A stretch of DNA of 64,000 nt from Candidatus Tokpelaia sp. JSC189 (GTDB taxonomy: Bacteria > Pseudomonadota > Alphaproteobacteria > Rhizobiales > Rhizobiaceae). The notes beneath the pieces are model-generated. The model did not search any database, was not told where the DNA came from, and worked only from the letters and a program-made list of their open reading frames with translations. Where the stretch lies: NCBI GenBank assembly GCA_003331045.1, contig QENA01000012.1:62001-126000 (forward strand), written 5' to 3'. Shown here piece after piece: positions 10,579 through 23,930 of this stretch (positions within the stretch are counted from its first letter, which is position 1; each line of letters starts with the position of its first letter). The translations under genes and the position numbers were made by a program.

Positions 10579-13392
10579 TCAATCCGCTGGTAAAACCGTG
10601 TGTGGCTTTTCCTCAGGCCGTCCACGCTGGCTGTCAAAAAGTGCCAGAAGCTGAAGCCGGATCAGGCGCTGTCGTTGTAGGTCAGTAATCTTTCTGCCAT
10701 TCAGATCCGTCACATAAAAGCTGTCAATCACCTTTTCTCCATAGGTATTGATATGAGCCGAGGCAATATTGAGCGAAAGATTTGAAATGACAGATGTCAT
10801 TTCTGAAAGAAGCCCCAGCCGGTCAAGGCCTTTTATCTCAATGACACTGAATTTATCGGAAAAACTGTTGTTGATCTCAATCCGAGGAGGAAGTTCAAAG
10901 ATTTTTGTGACACGCTTCAGCATCTTATGGCTTGTCCGGATAATTTCCGGCAAGCGAATTCCAGCCAAAGCATTTTCAATCATTTTTTCTACCCGGCGTG
11001 CCCGACGTTTTTCATCTTCATCAAGAATGAATGTACGGTTGATCATAATGATATCAAGGGCATGTCCATCAGTGGTCGTAAAAATCTGCGCATCAACAAT
11101 ATTTGTATCCGCTGCCGCACAGGCCCCTGTTATCATGGATAAAAGCCTTGGGTGATCTGGTGCAAAGACAGTAATCTCCGTTACAGATTCAAATTCTAAC
11201 ACCCGGGTCATGATTGTCAGCATTTTTTTATTGGCATCGGCTTCAGTAATAAAATGAGCGTGCCGCAGTTGGGCCTCAAGCGGAACGGTGAGCCAGTAAT
11301 TGGAATGATGCAGTCCAAGATAAGTGTTGCGCTTCTGTTTATCCCAATTGCCGAGTGCTTCGGATAATGTCAGTTTTGCGCCTTCAAGACGTTTCGTCCA
11401 AGCTATTTGTGAAAAGCCGCCGCTTAGCACAAGTTCGGTTTCGTAATAAAGGGTACGCAGCAACTGCCCTTTCCAGCCATTCCATACACCGGGGCCAACT
11501 CCCTTGATATCGCAAATGGTCAGAATCAAAAGCAGTTTCAGCCGATTCATGGTCTGCACAATATTGGCAAAATCGCTGATTGTCTTGTGGTCATTGAGAT
11601 CGCGTGACTGGGCAATCATGTTCATGGTTAGGTGTTCGCGTACAAGCCAAGCGACAATATCTGTTTCCTGTGTGTTTAGTCCGAGGCGGGGGCAAAGCCT
11701 GCGAGCAATTTTTTCGCCGGCGATGGAGTGGTTTTCAGGCCTTCCCTTAGCAATATCATGTAGGAAGAGAGCTGTATAAAGCTCACGTCTTCTAGCTTTC
11801 ACTGTTGGAATAAGTGAATGCGCCAGCGGGTGTTGCTTGCTTGTTTCTTTTTTCTCAATTCTGGAAAGATGGTCAATGCAATGCAAAAGGTGTTCGTCCA
11901 CCGTATAATGATGATACATATTGAACTGCATCATCGCAACAATCTTGCCGAAATCGGGGATAAATTTCCCTAGAACACCTGATTCATTCATACGCCGCAG
12001 TGTTATTGCGGGGGTGCGCGGAGAAGTCAGGATTCCAAGAAATAGGGCATTGGTAGTTCTGTCCTCGCGTATTTTTGCCGTAATCAGTTTTAATGAACGC
12101 GCTACCTGCCGCATGGCATGAGGATGGAATGCGAGTCCATATTTGTCAGCAAGGTAAAAAATACGCATCAGGTTAACTGGGTCACGCTCAAAAATCCAGT
12201 TGCTTCTGATATTGAGACGATGGTTATCGACAATAAAATCTTTTGAACCAGCAATCTTACACCTACTGCGGGAAAATGTCTGCAATACCCGGTTCAATCT
12301 TGGGACGGTCTTGGCGTATTCTTCTTCTAGTGCTGAGGAAATGATGCGTGTCAGGTCTCCTACTTGTTTGGCAACCAGAAAATAATGTTTCATAAACCGC
12401 TCAACATCTTTCATACCGGGATGTGCTGTATAGCCAAGCCGATGGGCAATCTCACGTTGAATATCGAATGAAAGGCGATTCTGCTCCTTTCCGGCTAGAA
12501 AATGCATATGACAGCGAACGACCCAGAGAAAATCATCTGCTTTTTGGAAAATGCGCATTTCCTGAGGGGAAAGAACCCCAATATTGAGCCAATGTTCCGA
12601 TGATTGGATGCGATAATAATATTTTGTAATCCAAAATAATGTTTGCAGATCCCGCTGGCCGCCTCTGCTTTCCTTGATATTGGGTTCAACCAGATAACGG
12701 GTCTCATCAGTCTTTTTACGCCGCTTATTCCATTCAGTCATCTTGGCGTGGATGAATTCCGCTGCTGTTCCTTTCATAACACGCGTTTCAAAATGCTGAA
12801 TAAATATATCGAACAGCGATCGGTTCCCGGTCAGAAAACGCGCTTCCAGAAGGGCTGTGCGCACACTCATATCTTTGCGTGCGATATTGATTGCTTCACT
12901 ACTATTGCGAGCGGCATAGCCTACTTTAAGACCCATATCCCAAAGCGCATACAGGATATATTCCATGACATGCCTATCTCGTTCTATCTTTTTCTCCGGC
13001 AATAGGAACATAAGGTCAATGTCAGAACCAGGTGCCAGTGTGCCGCGCCCATAACCGCCTACAGCAGCAAGAACAAGCTTTTCCTTATCTGAATTTTTTA
13101 GAGGATAGATTCGGTTTATGGCGAAGTCATGAAGTATCATAATGATTGTATCGGTCAGGTAGCAAAGACGACGGGCACAAAATATTCCCGCACCATCTGT
13201 GAGCAGCATCTGTTCACAGGTCCGCTTGCCCGTTTTTAACGCCTTTTTCAGGACAGCAATAACATTATTGTGTATGATCTGATCTGTTTTATTTATGCCG
13301 GCTGTTATATCTATCGTATCAGCAAGATGATTGAGCGTTTTGCGCAAGGCATTATCATCAATAATGTTATTCATCCTCAGAGCAGTGTTCAT
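10579..13392 (-). CDS. glnD: Bifunctional PII uridylyltransferase/uridylyl-removing enzyme GlnD
   Basis: Nitrogen sensor that uridylylates and de-uridylylates PII proteins in response to glutamine; 937 residues, full length. The nucleotidyltransferase site is GGYGRGTLAPGSDIDLMF from about residue 109. The HD phosphohydrolase motif LHDIAKGR...NHS lies near residue 547. Two C-terminal ACT domains are at about 745-820 and 850-920. No mutS gene lies upstream within the window, although mutS is a common neighbour in relatives. The first gene of the glnD-murJ run. Confidence 0.97.
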   Translation of the reverse strand: MNTALRMNNIIDDNALRKTLNHLADTIDITAGINKTDQIIHNNVIAVLKKALKTGKRTCEQMLLTDGAGIFCARRLCYLTDTIIMILHDFAINRIYPLKNSDKEKLVLAAVGGYGRGTLAPGSDIDLMFLLPEKKIERDRHVMEYILYALWDMGLKVGYAARNSSEAINIARKDMSVRTALLEARFLTGNRSLFDIFIQHFETRVMKGTAAEFIHAKMTEWNKRRKKTDETRYLVEPNIKESRGGQRDLQTLFWITKYYYRIQSSEHWLNIGVLSPQEMRIFQKADDFLWVVRCHMHFLAGKEQNRLSFDIQREIAHRLGYTAHPGMKDVERFMKHYFLVAKQVGDLTRIISSALEEEYAKTVPRLNRVLQTFSRSRCKIAGSKDFIVDNHRLNIRSNWIFERDPVNLMRIFYLADKYGLAFHPHAMRQVARSLKLITAKIREDRTTNALFLGILTSPRTPAITLRRMNESGVLGKFIPDFGKIVAMMQFNMYHHYTVDEHLLHCIDHLSRIEKKETSKQHPLAHSLIPTVKARRRELYTALFLHDIAKGRPENHSIAGEKIARRLCPRLGLNTQETDIVAWLVREHLTMNMIAQSRDLNDHKTISDFANIVQTMNRLKLLLILTICDIKGVGPGVWNGWKGQLLRTLYYETELVLSGGFSQIAWTKRLEGAKLTLSEALGNWDKQKRNTYLGLHHSNYWLTVPLEAQLRHAHFITEADANKKMLTIMTRVLEFESVTEITVFAPDHPRLLSMITGACAAADTNIVDAQIFTTTDGHALDIIMINRTFILDEDEKRRARRVEKMIENALAGIRLPEIIRTSHKMLKRVTKIFELPPRIEINNSFSDKFSVIEIKGLDRLGLLSEMTSVISNLSLNIASAHINTYGEKVIDSFYVTDLNGRKITDLQRQRLIRLQLLALFDSQRGRPEEKPHTVLPAD

Positions 13393-13743
13393 GGGACTAG
13401 CCTGATCGGTTTTGGGTCAATTGCATGGTTCTTATATCCTGATTGCAATATCACCTCTATATAAGCCATTTTATTGATCTATGAAACAGCATAAAATGGC
13501 TATTGCCAGCACCTTATCAGATCAATTTTAATTATTAATCCATATTGTTTTCTGGTGAAGGATTAGGGATGAACGCCATTCCTTGTAAGGAGTGTAGGCA
13601 GACTCATCCCTATATTTATGCAAGCCAATATTTCTAGAGCAAGTTTTAGTATTAATGAAAAACTAATTCCATTATCTATATTTTCTGAAAAATTCAGATT
13701 TTGTATCTTTTAAAAAAGATTAAATGATATTCATTCTACTTTT
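13393..13743. other. Spacer between pncB and glnD
   Basis: About 350 AT-rich bases without an open frame of note. The only structure is the hairpin annotated at 13564-13612. The glnD promoter is expected here. Confidence 0.4.
13564..13612. other. Long imperfect hairpin between pncB and glnD
   Basis: Outer arms TAGGGATGA (13564-13572) and TCATCCCTA (13604-13612) are perfectly complementary. Inside, GCC/GGC and ATTCCTT/AAGGAGT can pair, giving a nearly continuous 49-base stem-loop. No T-run flanks it on either strand. It lies about 130 bases after pncB on the same strand and could be an mRNA 3' structure, part of the glnD leader, or a small RNA. Confidence 0.5.
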
Positions 13744-15021
13744 TCAATCAAATAGGAAAAAAAATACATAACGTTTAATTTCAGCAGGTTCACCCGTTGC
13801 CTTTTGCAAATTATCTGACAGTTTGACAGCTGGGCGCCCATTGGCGTGGGTTACTTTGCAAACCAGTGAAATAGCCTCTAGGCTTGGTATTTTCCGAGGT
13901 GCACAATCAGAAAAATCGTTGGTAAGGTTAGTTCCCCAGCCAAAACTCATGCGTACCCGTCCTTCAAAATGGCGATAAGTTTTTTCAATGGTATCGACAT
14001 CTAGGGCATCAGAAAAGATCAGAAGCTTTTCACGGGGATTCTTGAAATGTTCTTTCCACCAGCGAATGATGCGTTCCCCCCCTTCAATCGGTGGTGCACT
14101 ATCCGGCCGAAAACCTGTCCAGTCAGCCACCCAGTCAGGAGCATGCCGTAGAAAAGATTCAGTGCCAAAAGCATCAGGCAGGACAATTAGCAGATTTTCA
14201 CCATAATAGCGTTTCCAGTCCTGCATCACTCTGTAAGGAGCATTGCGTAGCTCTTCATCAGATTCGGCCAATGCCGCAATAACCATTGGCAGTTCATGGG
14301 CGTTTGTACCCAGAGCTTCCAGATCTGTATCCATGGCAAGAAGTACATTGCTTGTACCGATAAAAGCATCACCTATGCCTTCTTTCAATGTTTCAACACA
14401 CCAGCGGTGCCATAAAAAGGAGTGGCGCCGGCGTGTGCCGAAATCGCAGATTTTAAGATGAGATAGTTTTTGTAATCGCTCTACCTTGCTCCACATTTTT
14501 GCTTTTGCCCGTGCATAAAGTACATCAAGAGCAAAACGGCCTAGATTTCTTATGGCGGTCCGGGAGCGCAATTCATTTATAATGGCAAGAGCAGGAATCT
14601 CCCACATGGTGGTATCGGGCCACGGACCGTGAAAATGTAGTTCATATTGGCCTTTCTTGCTTGTCAGTTCATATTCAGGTAACTGGAAATCTTGAAGCCA
14701 GTTAAGAAAGTCCGAGCGGAAAATATGCTTGTGGCCATAAAAAGTATTGCCGGCAAGCCAAATCATCTCTTTTTTCGTGAAGCGCAGGGAGCGCGCGTGG
14801 TCAAGTTGGGTTCGCAACTCGTTCTTGTCAATCTCATCGGCTAGACGAACACTTCTCGTTCGGTTGATGAGTGAGAAACTGACATTAATGTCAGAGTATA
14901 GTCCCCAGATCATTTGCAGCATAAGTAGTTTGTAAAAGTCTGTATCTAGGAGTGAGCGTATGATAGGATCAAGCTTCCAAGTATGATTATACACGCGCTT
15001 AGCAATATCTGTACGTGCCAT
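13744..15021 (-). CDS. pncB: Nicotinate phosphoribosyltransferase
   Basis: Salvage enzyme converting nicotinate and PRPP to nicotinate mononucleotide for NAD; cytosolic, 425 residues. The family N-terminal region [17 protein letters not shown] (about residues 24-40) and the [12 protein letters not shown] phosphoribosyl-binding block near residue 195 are present. The start has AAAGGA 5-10 bases upstream. It is 37 bases downstream of the cyclic glucan synthase gene on the same strand, so the two may be co-transcribed. Confidence 0.95.
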   Translation of the reverse strand: MARTDIAKRVYNHTWKLDPIIRSLLDTDFYKLLMLQMIWGLYSDINVSFSLINRTRSVRLADEIDKNELRTQLDHARSLRFTKKEMIWLAGNTFYGHKHIFRSDFLNWLQDFQLPEYELTSKKGQYELHFHGPWPDTTMWEIPALAIINELRSRTAIRNLGRFALDVLYARAKAKMWSKVERLQKLSHLKICDFGTRRRHSFLWHRWCVETLKEGIGDAFIGTSNVLLAMDTDLEALGTNAHELPMVIAALAESDEELRNAPYRVMQDWKRYYGENLLIVLPDAFGTESFLRHAPDWVADWTGFRPDSAPPIEGGERIIRWWKEHFKNPREKLLIFSDALDVDTIEKTYRHFEGRVRMSFGWGTNLTNDFSDCAPRKIPSLEAISLVCKVTHANGRPAVKLSDNLQKATGEPAEIKRYVFFFLFD

Positions 15022-15058
15022 ATTTATCCTTTTACAAATCGTCTTGCCGCAAATATTT

Positions 15059-18000
15059 TTAGCTTTTTATCGTTTTTAATGGAATAGTGACGATAATTTC
15101 GTGTTTTCCGTTGTCTTTAAGTAAAACTCCCTTTTCCGCATCTATTTTCTTGCCATTTAAATAAATAGTTTTTGGCCTGCTCTTGCGTTCTACGCTGATA
15201 TTATAAATTGCTTTTTCAAATTGCCAACGAGCAGTGTAACCCGGCCATGCCTGCGGTAGAGCAGGCTCAATAAAAAGGGTGTGTCCTTGGCGTCGGATGC
15301 CGAGGATTGTTTCTATTGCAATTCGGTAATACCAGCCTGCAGAGCCGGTATACCAAGTCCACCCACCTTGTCCGCGATGTGGCCCGGTGGAATAGATATC
15401 AGCAGCAATGACATAAGGTTCCACCCGGTAGATATCCGGATTGGCACCATGATGAATAGGATTGATCATGGAAAAAATCTGATAGGCTTTTTCTATCTCC
15501 CCTAGTTTTGCAAAAGCCATGATACTCCATAATGCAGCATGCGTATATTGGCCGCCATTTTCACGGACACCGGGCGGATAACCTTTGATATAACCGGGTT
15601 CCTGCTTGGTTTTATTAAAAGGTGGCCAGAATAGGCGAATCAATCCACCTTCTTTGTCTAGAAGATATTTGAGCATGGACTGCATCGCCTGCTGTTGCTG
15701 TTCTGGGGGAGAAAGGCCCGAAATCACACTCCATGACTGAGCAATAGTATCAATCCGGCATTCATCATTCTCAGCAGAGCCAAGCGGGGTTCCATTATCA
15801 AAAGTGCCGCGGCGATACCAAGCGCCATCCCAGCCGTTTTTTGTCAGTGCATGGGTGAGGCGCTCTAGATGTTGTGTCCATATCTTGACATGCCTTGTAT
15901 CACCTCGTTTTTGGGCAGTCGGTATGAAATTTTTAAGGACAAAACCCAGAAACCAGCCAAGCCAAACACTTTCTCCCTTGCCATTGATGCCGACAAGATT
16001 CAGGCTGTCATTCCAGTCACCGCCGAGAATAAGCGGTATGCCATCGGTTCCTGTACGTTTTATAGCAAGATCTAGTGCCAAAACACAGTGTTTGTAAAGA
16101 GAGGCTATTTTTTGTGAGATGATCGGCTGGAAATAGTTGTTATGCTGCCCTTTATATAATATATTCCCTTCAATAAAAGCCACTGGCTCATCCAGCACAT
16201 CATAATCACCTGTCGTATTAGTGTAGAGCATGGCTGCGTAGACAAGCCAGATCACATCATCCGATATCAGGGTTCTGATACCTGCACCCGAGGTTGGCAG
16301 CCACCAATGCTGCACATCACCTTCAAGAAACTGACGTGAACAGGCATTCAGCAATTGTTCACGTGCCAGTTCTGGCTTGAGCAGTAGCAGTGAGAGGGTA
16401 TCCTGCAGCTGGTCCCGAAAGCCATAGGCCCCGCTTGCCTGGTAAAATGCCGCCCGCGCTAAGATACGGCAGGCATAGATTTGGTAAGGTAGCCATTGGT
16501 TGACCATAAGATCAAGGGAAGAATCGGGGCTTTGTACCTGAAAACCCGCGGTAAAATCTTTCCAAAACTGTTTCCAAGTTTTTAAAACCGTATCAAAACT
16601 AGTATTGCGGGCTTGGTCGAGCAATTGCTCGGCCTCCTCTAGTGTGTCTTCATTGCCAAGATAAAAGATGATTTCCTTTGTTTCGCCTGCCTTCAGTTCG
16701 ATGTCATAAGCAAGAACCGAGCAGGGATCCAGTCCTGCTTCTACCTTGTCTGATAACGCTTCACCTTTGCAGATCGCCATGGGGTGTTTGACTGTTCCAG
16801 TTGTGCCGATAAACTCGATACGGTCAGCGGTAACACTGGAAGGTAGTTCGGATGCAGATACAAAGCTGATAGCGTCTGTCTTGTCACTGTGATACGGGTT
16901 TCTGACCAGAAGTGCACCCCGTTTTTTGTCGTGGAAAGGGATAATGAAAGGCGCATTTTTAGACTTAAGGCTGCCAAGTACCCATTCAACATAATTATAA
17001 AGGCGAAATCGTCGGTTTTGGGTATCTTTGTTTTGCAATACTAGACGGGTTAGCCGTAATGGCTTTACCGGATCAATCGTGTACGTAAGGTTCAGGGCTA
17101 TATGCTTATGCATTGAATGGAATGACGAAAAACCCATGCCGTGCCGTGCTTCATAAAGGGCAGCTTCATTGCGCTCGACAGCTGCAACCGGTGAAAAACG
17201 CATTTTGCTTTCAAGGTCAACGATATAGATTGCTTCACCCGGGCGATTGGATACAGGATCATTAGTCCAAGGTGTCAACTGATAATCGCGGCTATTGCCG
17301 GCCCATGTGAAAGGAGCTCCTTCCGCTGATACGTGCATACCGAACCGAGCATTGCTAATAACGTTGATCCAAGGATGGGGTGTACAGGTTGTTCCTTGCA
17401 GACGGATCACATAAGTCCCATCTCTGGCAAAACCGCCATAACCATTCCAGTGTAGCAGGTCATTGCCTTTGGTAGGCTTAAAGGGACTTTTGTCAGTCGC
17501 GGCTATGCCGATAGCTGTTTTCCGTGTTTGGATAAATCTATCCTGCTCCTCTGTTAGGCTGGGCTGGCTGTTGTGCACATTAGCAGGGTTCAGATTATTT
17601 CTGTGGATGGTTGCATTTTGTGTCTGTCGATCAGACACCATGGCTTCTATATGTTTTAATTGCTTGGAAAGTGAACCATTCCCAGCATGCAGAATAATAC
17701 GGGCAGAAGCAAGCAATGCTTTATAGCTTTCTTCGCTTATTATATCCGTGCGGATCGTAAAGATGTGTTGGTTGTCTTGCGAATCATTCAAACGCCTGCG
17801 ATATCCCTCGCACAACCAGTCAATAGCTCGCTGAGTATCCTGAGCATAGGAAAATGCTCGTTCATTTAGGATGACAATATCAACAATAAGGCCATGGGCT
17901 TTCCAGTATTCAAAGGCACGCAACAGCCCGTGAAGTACAGGAATATCATTTTCATTATCAAAGCGCAGAACAAATATTGGATAATCGCCTGAGATAGACA

Positions 18001-21000
18001 TGGGCCATAAATCTGATTGCTTACCAAGATTTTGCGCAATCATATTCGGTGATAACCAGACCCGTTCAGGATAAATCAAATAGCCCGCATATTTTTGGTA
18101 ATCGATCACCTCTTGCGGCCGCAATCCGATTTGGTAATTAGCAACCTGCGAATGGGTCCATGTTTGGGAAAATTCTTGGCTAAAGGCATTGGGTTGGCGA
18201 TAATAGGCTATATTGCTTTTCAGTGTTTCAAGAGAGGAGGCCGCTATGGTCCAGAAAACAAGAGTGACCTTTTTATGAGCCTGAATACACACCTGACAGG
18301 AAATTGCAGCAACGGCATCAAGCACACAACCTTCAGTGCGTGTGAATTTTGCTTTATAATCGAAGGCAGCTGGCCGTCTTATGGAGCGGCCACGACCAAT
18401 AAAACAGCGCCGATCAGTTTCTGCTTCTGTTTTACGAACAGCACCTGCAGGATCGGCGACAAAATGAGCAATATGAATATCTGCTTCTTCCGGTGCACGT
18501 TTACGCCGTTTAGCGAAGATCGTTGTTCCATCATCAGCAATTCTGGTTTCGATAAACATTCGCGAAAAGGCTGGATGGGCGCTATCAGTACCCTCTGGCG
18601 CTAATGCCAGTTCAGCATAAGATATAACCTTGATAAGACGGTCTTTGTCTGTTGTATTGGTAAGCTCGATCTGTCGCCCTTCTCCTTCTCCGTGGCTCGT
18701 GACAATACATTCGGTTACAGATTTTATCCCAGCTACGGCTTTATAAAACTCCGCTTTTTCAGCGGTAAAGACCGTTTTTGTTTCTTCTTCAGTAACGCGG
18801 GTTGGTTCACCGGTAGCAGACCACCAGCGGCCTGTTATCACATCGTGCAAGAAAAGAAATGTTCCCTGACTGTCTTCAGCAGCATCTGGCTGGAAACGGG
18901 TAATAGACAGATTGTTCCAGTGGCTGTAGCCTGAACCATTTGCTGTGAGCATGACATTATATCCCCTATTTGACATAAGCAACGTTGAGCGGGGCTTGAG
19001 TAGTGGCTGTTCGATGATGCGCAACGGCGCTTCTTCAAAACCGTCTGTATCGGAACGCATTGGATTTGCCATCTTGGCATGTACAACTGGTATTTCATGT
19101 GGTGCTTTCTCTTGCAACAGTAGCTCGGTTGCTTCAATGACTGGGTCGCTGTGAAAACGTTGCCTCATGCGGCCATTGAAAACCACATTATTGATGGCAA
19201 GTATCGACATGCCGTGATGATGAGCGTAATAATTGCAAACAATGGCATGATCATTGCCTTCCTGTAGACGGGAAGGAGTAAAGTCCACTGCATCATAGTA
19301 GCCATATTGACCAAGCGCTCCGAGTTTTTTCAGACGCTTTAGATTGACAACTGCCTTGGCTGGCATATACTGTGCCGCAAGCATGCTGGCATAAGGTGCT
19401 ATCACTGCATTGCGTGACAGGCCACGTTGCAACCCTAGACTAGGGACACCGAAATTCCTGTACTGATAATACATTAATGGGTCGCGGGCATTGAAGGCAG
19501 ATTCCGATATACCCCAAGGCAGCCCGCGAGTTTTTGCGTAGGTGATCTGCTGGCGGATAATAAGCCGGTTGCTCTGATCAAGCAGAGAGCCTAGTGGCTC
19601 ACGCATCACCAGCGGTGGCATGAGATATTCGAACATGGAGCCTGACCATGAGAGCAGAGCACCTTTCCATCCTACAGGCACAAGCGACCGGCCCAGCTGG
19701 AACCAGTGCTCAACCTTGATATCGCCTTTGGCGATGGCAAAAAGGCTTGAGAGGCGGGCCTCTGATGCGAGAAGATCGTAGCAGCTTTCATCGAGTTGAT
19801 TTTCCTCGACACGAAAGCCAATAGACATGAGTCGCCGTTCTTTGCGTTCTAGGAAATCAAATTTCATGTCAAAGGCATATTGGCGGGCCTGTCCACTAAG
19901 TTTCAGAAGCCGCCTACTTAAAGCCGAGTTGTTGTGTTTATCACTGACGTTATGGCTATGAGCATAACAGGTTTTAACAAGCTTTTGAGCCCAATTCATG
20001 CTGATATGGCTTTCGGCTGTTTTAAACTCCCTATCAAACCTACTGATAAGTTCGCTGATATCAGAGGCGGTGGCTGAAAGGATATTGATATTTGTGGGCG
20101 CTGTTTCAGGCCGGTTGATCATGACATGGGTAGTTTGCCGGAACATGGCGATCTGTTCTCTGATTTTTTTGTGCAAAGGATGTTGACCATTTATATAATC
20201 AGCAACATCATTTAAGGTCTCTTCAAGAATGTCATTAACATCAAGCAGCCCTGATAGATTACCTTCTAGAAAAATGGGAGGCGTCTTGGCCCATTCGTTT
20301 AAGGCAGAAGAAAGCGTAACTAAATGGCCTGCTAGATTGCCGGAATCAACAGTTGAGATATAAAGCGGCAGCAAGGGGTGCAGCGTATCGGTTTCATACC
20401 AGTTATAGAGATGCCCGTTATATTTTTTCATAGCTCGGACCGTATCCAGCGTATTTTGGATACGGTCCAGTGTTTCATTGGGGCTGATCCAGCCGAAATC
20501 CCGTGCTGCAATAACGGAAAGAAGATAAACGCCGATATTAGTCGGCGATGTGCGGCGGGTAAGAGCCGGTTTCGGGTCTTCCTGAAAATTGTCAGGTGGC
20601 AGATGATGGTTTTCTTCTGTGACAAATGTTTCGTAAAAAAGCCAAGTGCGTCGCGCTATTCGGCGCAAGGTGCTGGCATCACTGCAGTGTACTTCTAGGG
20701 TATCCTGTTTTTCTGCCGAGCGGCTGACAAGCCATGCAATGAAAGGCGAAAAAAACCATAAGAGAGAAAAGGGAATGGCAATTGGCGTGCTAATGCTATT
20801 CTGGCTAGCTGGTAGGATAAATGAAAAAATACCGATAATGGATGCAGGCCACATCATCGTGATGTAATGGATCAGTGTATTAGGGTTTGATCTGGTTGCC
20901 GCTGATGTGCGCCATTCAAGCAGATGGCGGTGGGAAACGCCCATACGGTATAAGGAGCGGATGATGGCATCTAGCATATAGTAGGCCGTATAAGCTAGAA

Positions 21001-23650
21001 ATGTTATTCTGAGCAGGGCATCGGTAATAGTGGTCGCAATACTTATCAGAATCGATTGGCAGTGGCCACGTATCAGATAGTTGCGGTCCATCGAGATGGT
21101 ATTCCGCACAATACCGAGTAACGGCGAAATATACATGCTAGCCAGCAGGAAAAGTTGCCAGATGACAGCAACTTTAAGCGACATCAGAGACCAGCTGGTA
21201 ATGGAAGCGGCAATCCATGCAAGTGGTGTTAGGCTGCGGCGCAGATTATCCTGCAGCTTCCAGCGGGTTATTAGGTTAATCTGCCATCTTTTTTTGAAAA
21301 GATAGGGTAGAAGCTGCCAATCACCGCGTACCCATCGGTGATGGCGGGTAGCGTCTACATGATAGGTTGTCGGATAATCCTCAATAATCTCAATATCACT
21401 GACAAGGGCGGTACGTGCATAGCCGCCTTCAAGCAGATCATGGCTCAGGACAGTGTTTTCATCAACTCGTCCTTTGAGCGCCGTTTCAAAAGCATCAATT
21501 TCATAAAGTCCCTTTCCGGTGAATGTGCCTTCACCTAGAAGATCCTGATAGGTATCAGAAACGGCAAACAGATAAGGATCAATGCCACGATTAAGAGAGA
21601 AAACCCGCTGCAGAAAGGAAGCGTCATTGCCGGTGGTAAGTGAAGGAGTTATCCTTGGTTGCAGGATACTGTAACCGCTGGCCACACTTTGTGACCCCAT
21701 CTTGAACTTTGGCCGATTGAGCGGGTGGTTAAGTTTTCCAACCATCCGGGTGACCGAATCAGGTGTCAGACGTGTATCGGAATCCAGCGTCATCACAAAA
21801 CGGATATTAGATGGCAGGCGGGGATCATGTGGCAGAAAACTAGTTTGCTTGTCTCTACGCAGCAATCTGTTCAGTTCATGTAGTTTGCCACGTTTGCGCT
21901 CCCAGCCCATCCAGCAGCCTTCTTTCTTGTTAAAAAGACGGCGGCGATGAAGCAGAAAGAAGATCGGTTGGTCATCGCCGCAATAATGTCTGTTCAGTTT
22001 TGCAATAGTTTGATCTGCTTTGTTAAGCAAATCAAGGTCACTATCGGTTTCTTCTGTTTGTGCGTCTGCCCAGTCAGTTGTGAGGGCAAAGCTGATCGCT
22101 CCGCGCGGATTACTCAGATAATGCACTTCAAGATTGCGGACATGCTCATTGACAGAATCATGAGATGTGATCAAGGTTGGCACCACGACAAGGGTTCGCG
22201 CATTTTCTGGAATGCCGTCCTTGTATTCATAACCTATAAGCCTTTTGGGTTCTACAAACCATGAAACAAGGGTGTTGAAGAATGAAAAAGCCATATCCAT
22301 TGCAGGGAAAAGTACCAGTGTTGTGAAAAGCAGAGCTATTTTTTCCGGTGTGCCGCTATACAAAAGAAAGTCATGAACGGCAGCAATAATGGCTATGACC
22401 AGCAGCGAAACCGGAATGGCAATACTCCAGATTTTTATGGCGCGATAACGGCGCATGAAAATTTCTAACAGAAGTGGACGGTAATTGCAGGCTTTTTCCA
22501 GCTGAGGGTGGCCTTCGCCAACAAGATACCAAGCAATTGAATGATCAGAGTTTGCAGTTTTACTGCTTTTTAAGGTAAGATCGATTGCTTTCTGGGTTAC
22601 TTCTGGTTCGCTTAAAGGCGATCTGCGTGCAATTTTCTCAATGACAAGACGATAAGCATTGCGTGAATAAAAATCGATTTCGGTGAAGTCTGTATTTCTT
22701 TTCAGGAGAAAGTCCACATAGCTGACATTTTCAAACCATGTGATCCAGTCAACGTCATCGATGGCTTTAAGCGCCCGGATGATATTGCCCATAGTCACGC
22801 TGCTAACAGTCTGGTAATTATGCTCTTCGAGCGTCACTTCTTCAGGGGTAGTGCCGAGTTCTGCAAGATGATTTTCAAACCACGTCAGGGCCACGGTTGC
22901 ATTGACCGATGAATTGCGCAAGCGATAGAGCAGATGGCTCGAAAAGGTTTTGTCTTTGGCTAGTTCCTTGTAGGAAGATAGCAGGCTGTTCAACGCTTTT
23001 TCGTCGCTGGTCAGTGAAATCTTATCTGCTACTTCATTGGCAGATTGGCGCATACAGTGGCTGTGTACAATAGCGACACAAAGCCTGCTTGCATTTTCAA
23101 TGAGAACAAAACGGATCGCAGAAGGAAGGGCCCACAACTCACCGATCTGAAATGGGGTGAGTTCTTGATAAGCTTCTACCATGGCAGTTAGCGTTTTTGG
23201 AGAAAAATTGCTATCTGTATGGGCAACATAGAACCAGGCCAGAACAAAAATCTTGGGAATTTTAGGCTGGGCCGAACAGGTAGGTAGCTGGTGCAGGAAT
23301 TTTTTCGGAAAGTTCCACCTTGTCTGCTGGATTGATTTGTCAATTGTATAATAATTATCAATCAGCCACTGGGTCGCAGGGGTAAGGATATCATTATTGC
23401 GGGCCGCAGCATCTATCCTGCGGAAAACATTTAGAATAAGTTTGGCATTCTGAGATAATCGTTTTCCAAAGAAAAATGACAGATATGCTGGCAGCTCAGG
23501 TGTTTCATCCGATGCTATTCGCCTAGCCAAGTCATGTAATGCGCTTTCTGTCTTGTACGGGATACGTATGGGCGGAACAGGCTGTGGTAAATAATGTACT
23601 TTCTTTCGCTGGGAGAAAAACCATTGAGCAAACGATGCAAAATTCGCCAT
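15059..23650 (-). CDS. ndvB: Cyclic beta-1,2-glucan synthase
   Basis: Very large inner-membrane enzyme (2863 residues; relatives are about 2800-2900) that initiates, elongates, phosphorolyses and cyclises beta-1,2-glucan, a periplasmic osmolyte and host-interaction factor; also called Cgs/ChvB. The N-terminal third is followed by membrane helices ([19 protein letters not shown] near residue 413). A GT84 glycosyltransferase region follows with [13 protein letters not shown] near 620 and [11 protein letters not shown] near 772, then further membrane helices between about 810 and 1000. The C-terminal GH94 phosphorylase-like domain carries [12 protein letters not shown] near residue 2537, where the Asp is the expected catalytic acid. 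The frame is uninterrupted over 8.6 kb, so the gene is under active selection despite decay around it. It is diagnostic of Rhizobiales. Confidence 0.96.
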   Translation of the reverse strand: MANFASFAQWFFSQRKKVHYLPQPVPPIRIPYKTESALHDLARRIASDETPELPAYLSFFFGKRLSQNAKLILNVFRRIDAAARNNDILTPATQWLIDNYYTIDKSIQQTRWNFPKKFLHQLPTCSAQPKIPKIFVLAWFYVAHTDSNFSPKTLTAMVEAYQELTPFQIGELWALPSAIRFVLIENASRLCVAIVHSHCMRQSANEVADKISLTSDEKALNSLLSSYKELAKDKTFSSHLLYRLRNSSVNATVALTWFENHLAELGTTPEEVTLEEHNYQTVSSVTMGNIIRALKAIDDVDWITWFENVSYVDFLLKRNTDFTEIDFYSRNAYRLVIEKIARRSPLSEPEVTQKAIDLTLKSSKTANSDHSIAWYLVGEGHPQLEKACNYRPLLLEIFMRRYRAIKIWSIAIPVSLLVIAIIAAVHDFLLYSGTPEKIALLFTTLVLFPAMDMAFSFFNTLVSWFVEPKRLIGYEYKDGIPENARTLVVVPTLITSHDSVNEHVRNLEVHYLSNPRGAISFALTTDWADAQTEETDSDLDLLNKADQTIAKLNRHYCGDDQPIFFLLHRRRLFNKKEGCWMGWERKRGKLHELNRLLRRDKQTSFLPHDPRLPSNIRFVMTLDSDTRLTPDSVTRMVGKLNHPLNRPKFKMGSQSVASGYSILQPRITPSLTTGNDASFLQRVFSLNRGIDPYLFAVSDTYQDLLGEGTFTGKGLYEIDAFETALKGRVDENTVLSHDLLEGGYARTALVSDIEIIEDYPTTYHVDATRHHRWVRGDWQLLPYLFKKRWQINLITRWKLQDNLRRSLTPLAWIAASITSWSLMSLKVAVIWQLFLLASMYISPLLGIVRNTISMDRNYLIRGHCQSILISIATTITDALLRITFLAYTAYYMLDAIIRSLYRMGVSHRHLLEWRTSAATRSNPNTLIHYITMMWPASIIGIFSFILPASQNSISTPIAIPFSLLWFFSPFIAWLVSRSAEKQDTLEVHCSDASTLRRIARRTWLFYETFVTEENHHLPPDNFQEDPKPALTRRTSPTNIGVYLLSVIAARDFGWISPNETLDRIQNTLDTVRAMKKYNGHLYNWYETDTLHPLLPLYISTVDSGNLAGHLVTLSSALNEWAKTPPIFLEGNLSGLLDVNDILEETLNDVADYINGQHPLHKKIREQIAMFRQTTHVMINRPETAPTNINILSATASDISELISRFDREFKTAESHISMNWAQKLVKTCYAHSHNVSDKHNNSALSRRLLKLSGQARQYAFDMKFDFLERKERRLMSIGFRVEENQLDESCYDLLASEARLSSLFAIAKGDIKVEHWFQLGRSLVPVGWKGALLSWSGSMFEYLMPPLVMREPLGSLLDQSNRLIIRQQITYAKTRGLPWGISESAFNARDPLMYYQYRNFGVPSLGLQRGLSRNAVIAPYASMLAAQYMPAKAVVNLKRLKKLGALGQYGYYDAVDFTPSRLQEGNDHAIVCNYYAHHHGMSILAINNVVFNGRMRQRFHSDPVIEATELLLQEKAPHEIPVVHAKMANPMRSDTDGFEEAPLRIIEQPLLKPRSTLLMSNRGYNVMLTANGSGYSHWNNLSITRFQPDAAEDSQGTFLFLHDVITGRWWSATGEPTRVTEEETKTVFTAEKAEFYKAVAGIKSVTECIVTSHGEGEGRQIELTNTTDKDRLIKVISYAELALAPEGTDSAHPAFSRMFIETRIADDGTTIFAKRRKRAPEEADIHIAHFVADPAGAVRKTEAETDRRCFIGRGRSIRRPAAFDYKAKFTRTEGCVLDAVAAISCQVCIQAHKKVTLVFWTIAASSLETLKSNIAYYRQPNAFSQEFSQTWTHSQVANYQIGLRPQEVIDYQKYAGYLIYPERVWLSPNMIAQNLGKQSDLWPMSISGDYPIFVLRFDNENDIPVLHGLLRAFEYWKAHGLIVDIVILNERAFSYAQDTQRAIDWLCEGYRRRLNDSQDNQHIFTIRTDIISEESYKALLASARIILHAGNGSLSKQLKHIEAMVSDRQTQNATIHRNNLNPANVHNSQPSLTEEQDRFIQTRKTAIGIAATDKSPFKPTKGNDLLHWNGYGGFARDGTYVIRLQGTTCTPHPWINVISNARFGMHVSAEGAPFTWAGNSRDYQLTPWTNDPVSNRPGEAIYIVDLESKMRFSPVAAVERNEAALYEARHGMGFSSFHSMHKHIALNLTYTIDPVKPLRLTRLVLQNKDTQNRRFRLYNYVEWVLGSLKSKNAPFIIPFHDKKRGALLVRNPYHSDKTDAISFVSASELPSSVTADRIEFIGTTGTVKHPMAICKGEALSDKVEAGLDPCSVLAYDIELKAGETKEIIFYLGNEDTLEEAEQLLDQARNTSFDTVLKTWKQFWKDFTAGFQVQSPDSSLDLMVNQWLPYQIYACRILARAAFYQASGAYGFRDQLQDTLSLLLLKPELAREQLLNACSRQFLEGDVQHWWLPTSGAGIRTLISDDVIWLVYAAMLYTNTTGDYDVLDEPVAFIEGNILYKGQHNNYFQPIISQKIASLYKHCVLALDLAIKRTGTDGIPLILGGDWNDSLNLVGINGKGESVWLGWFLGFVLKNFIPTAQKRGDTRHVKIWTQHLERLTHALTKNGWDGAWYRRGTFDNGTPLGSAENDECRIDTIAQSWSVISGLSPPEQQQQAMQSMLKYLLDKEGGLIRLFWPPFNKTKQEPGYIKGYPPGVRENGGQYTHAALWSIMAFAKLGEIEKAYQIFSMINPIHHGANPDIYRVEPYVIAADIYSTGPHRGQGGWTWYTGSAGWYYRIAIETILGIRRQGHTLFIEPALPQAWPGYTARWQFEKAIYNISVERKSRPKTIYLNGKKIDAEKGVLLKDNGKHEIIVTIPLKTIKS

Positions 23651-23930
23651 ATATTAACCTCTGAGTATCAAAGTCGCTTGCAAATCTATGTTACTTTTTT
23701 GGGAAAAACCAGTTTGTGGCGCTGTATGATCATAGAATTATTTCGTTAAAGTTCTGTTTCCTCGATTTGGTGAAAAATTTGCGGATAAATTTTCTTGCAG
23801 TCGTAAATATTTTCAAAGCTTCAGCTCCTCCCTGAGGAATTAAAAATGGCCGTGAAGCTACATGGTTTTATTGCCGTTTACGTTTGCATTGTACCGGATG
23901 GATGATAGTTTATTTTAATAGTGAAGTGCA

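Noticed and set aside
18095-18604. 169-codon plus-strand frame, and several others opposite the cyclic glucan synthase gene
   Set aside because: Antisense to an intact 8.6-kb coding frame; composition follows from the complementary codons.
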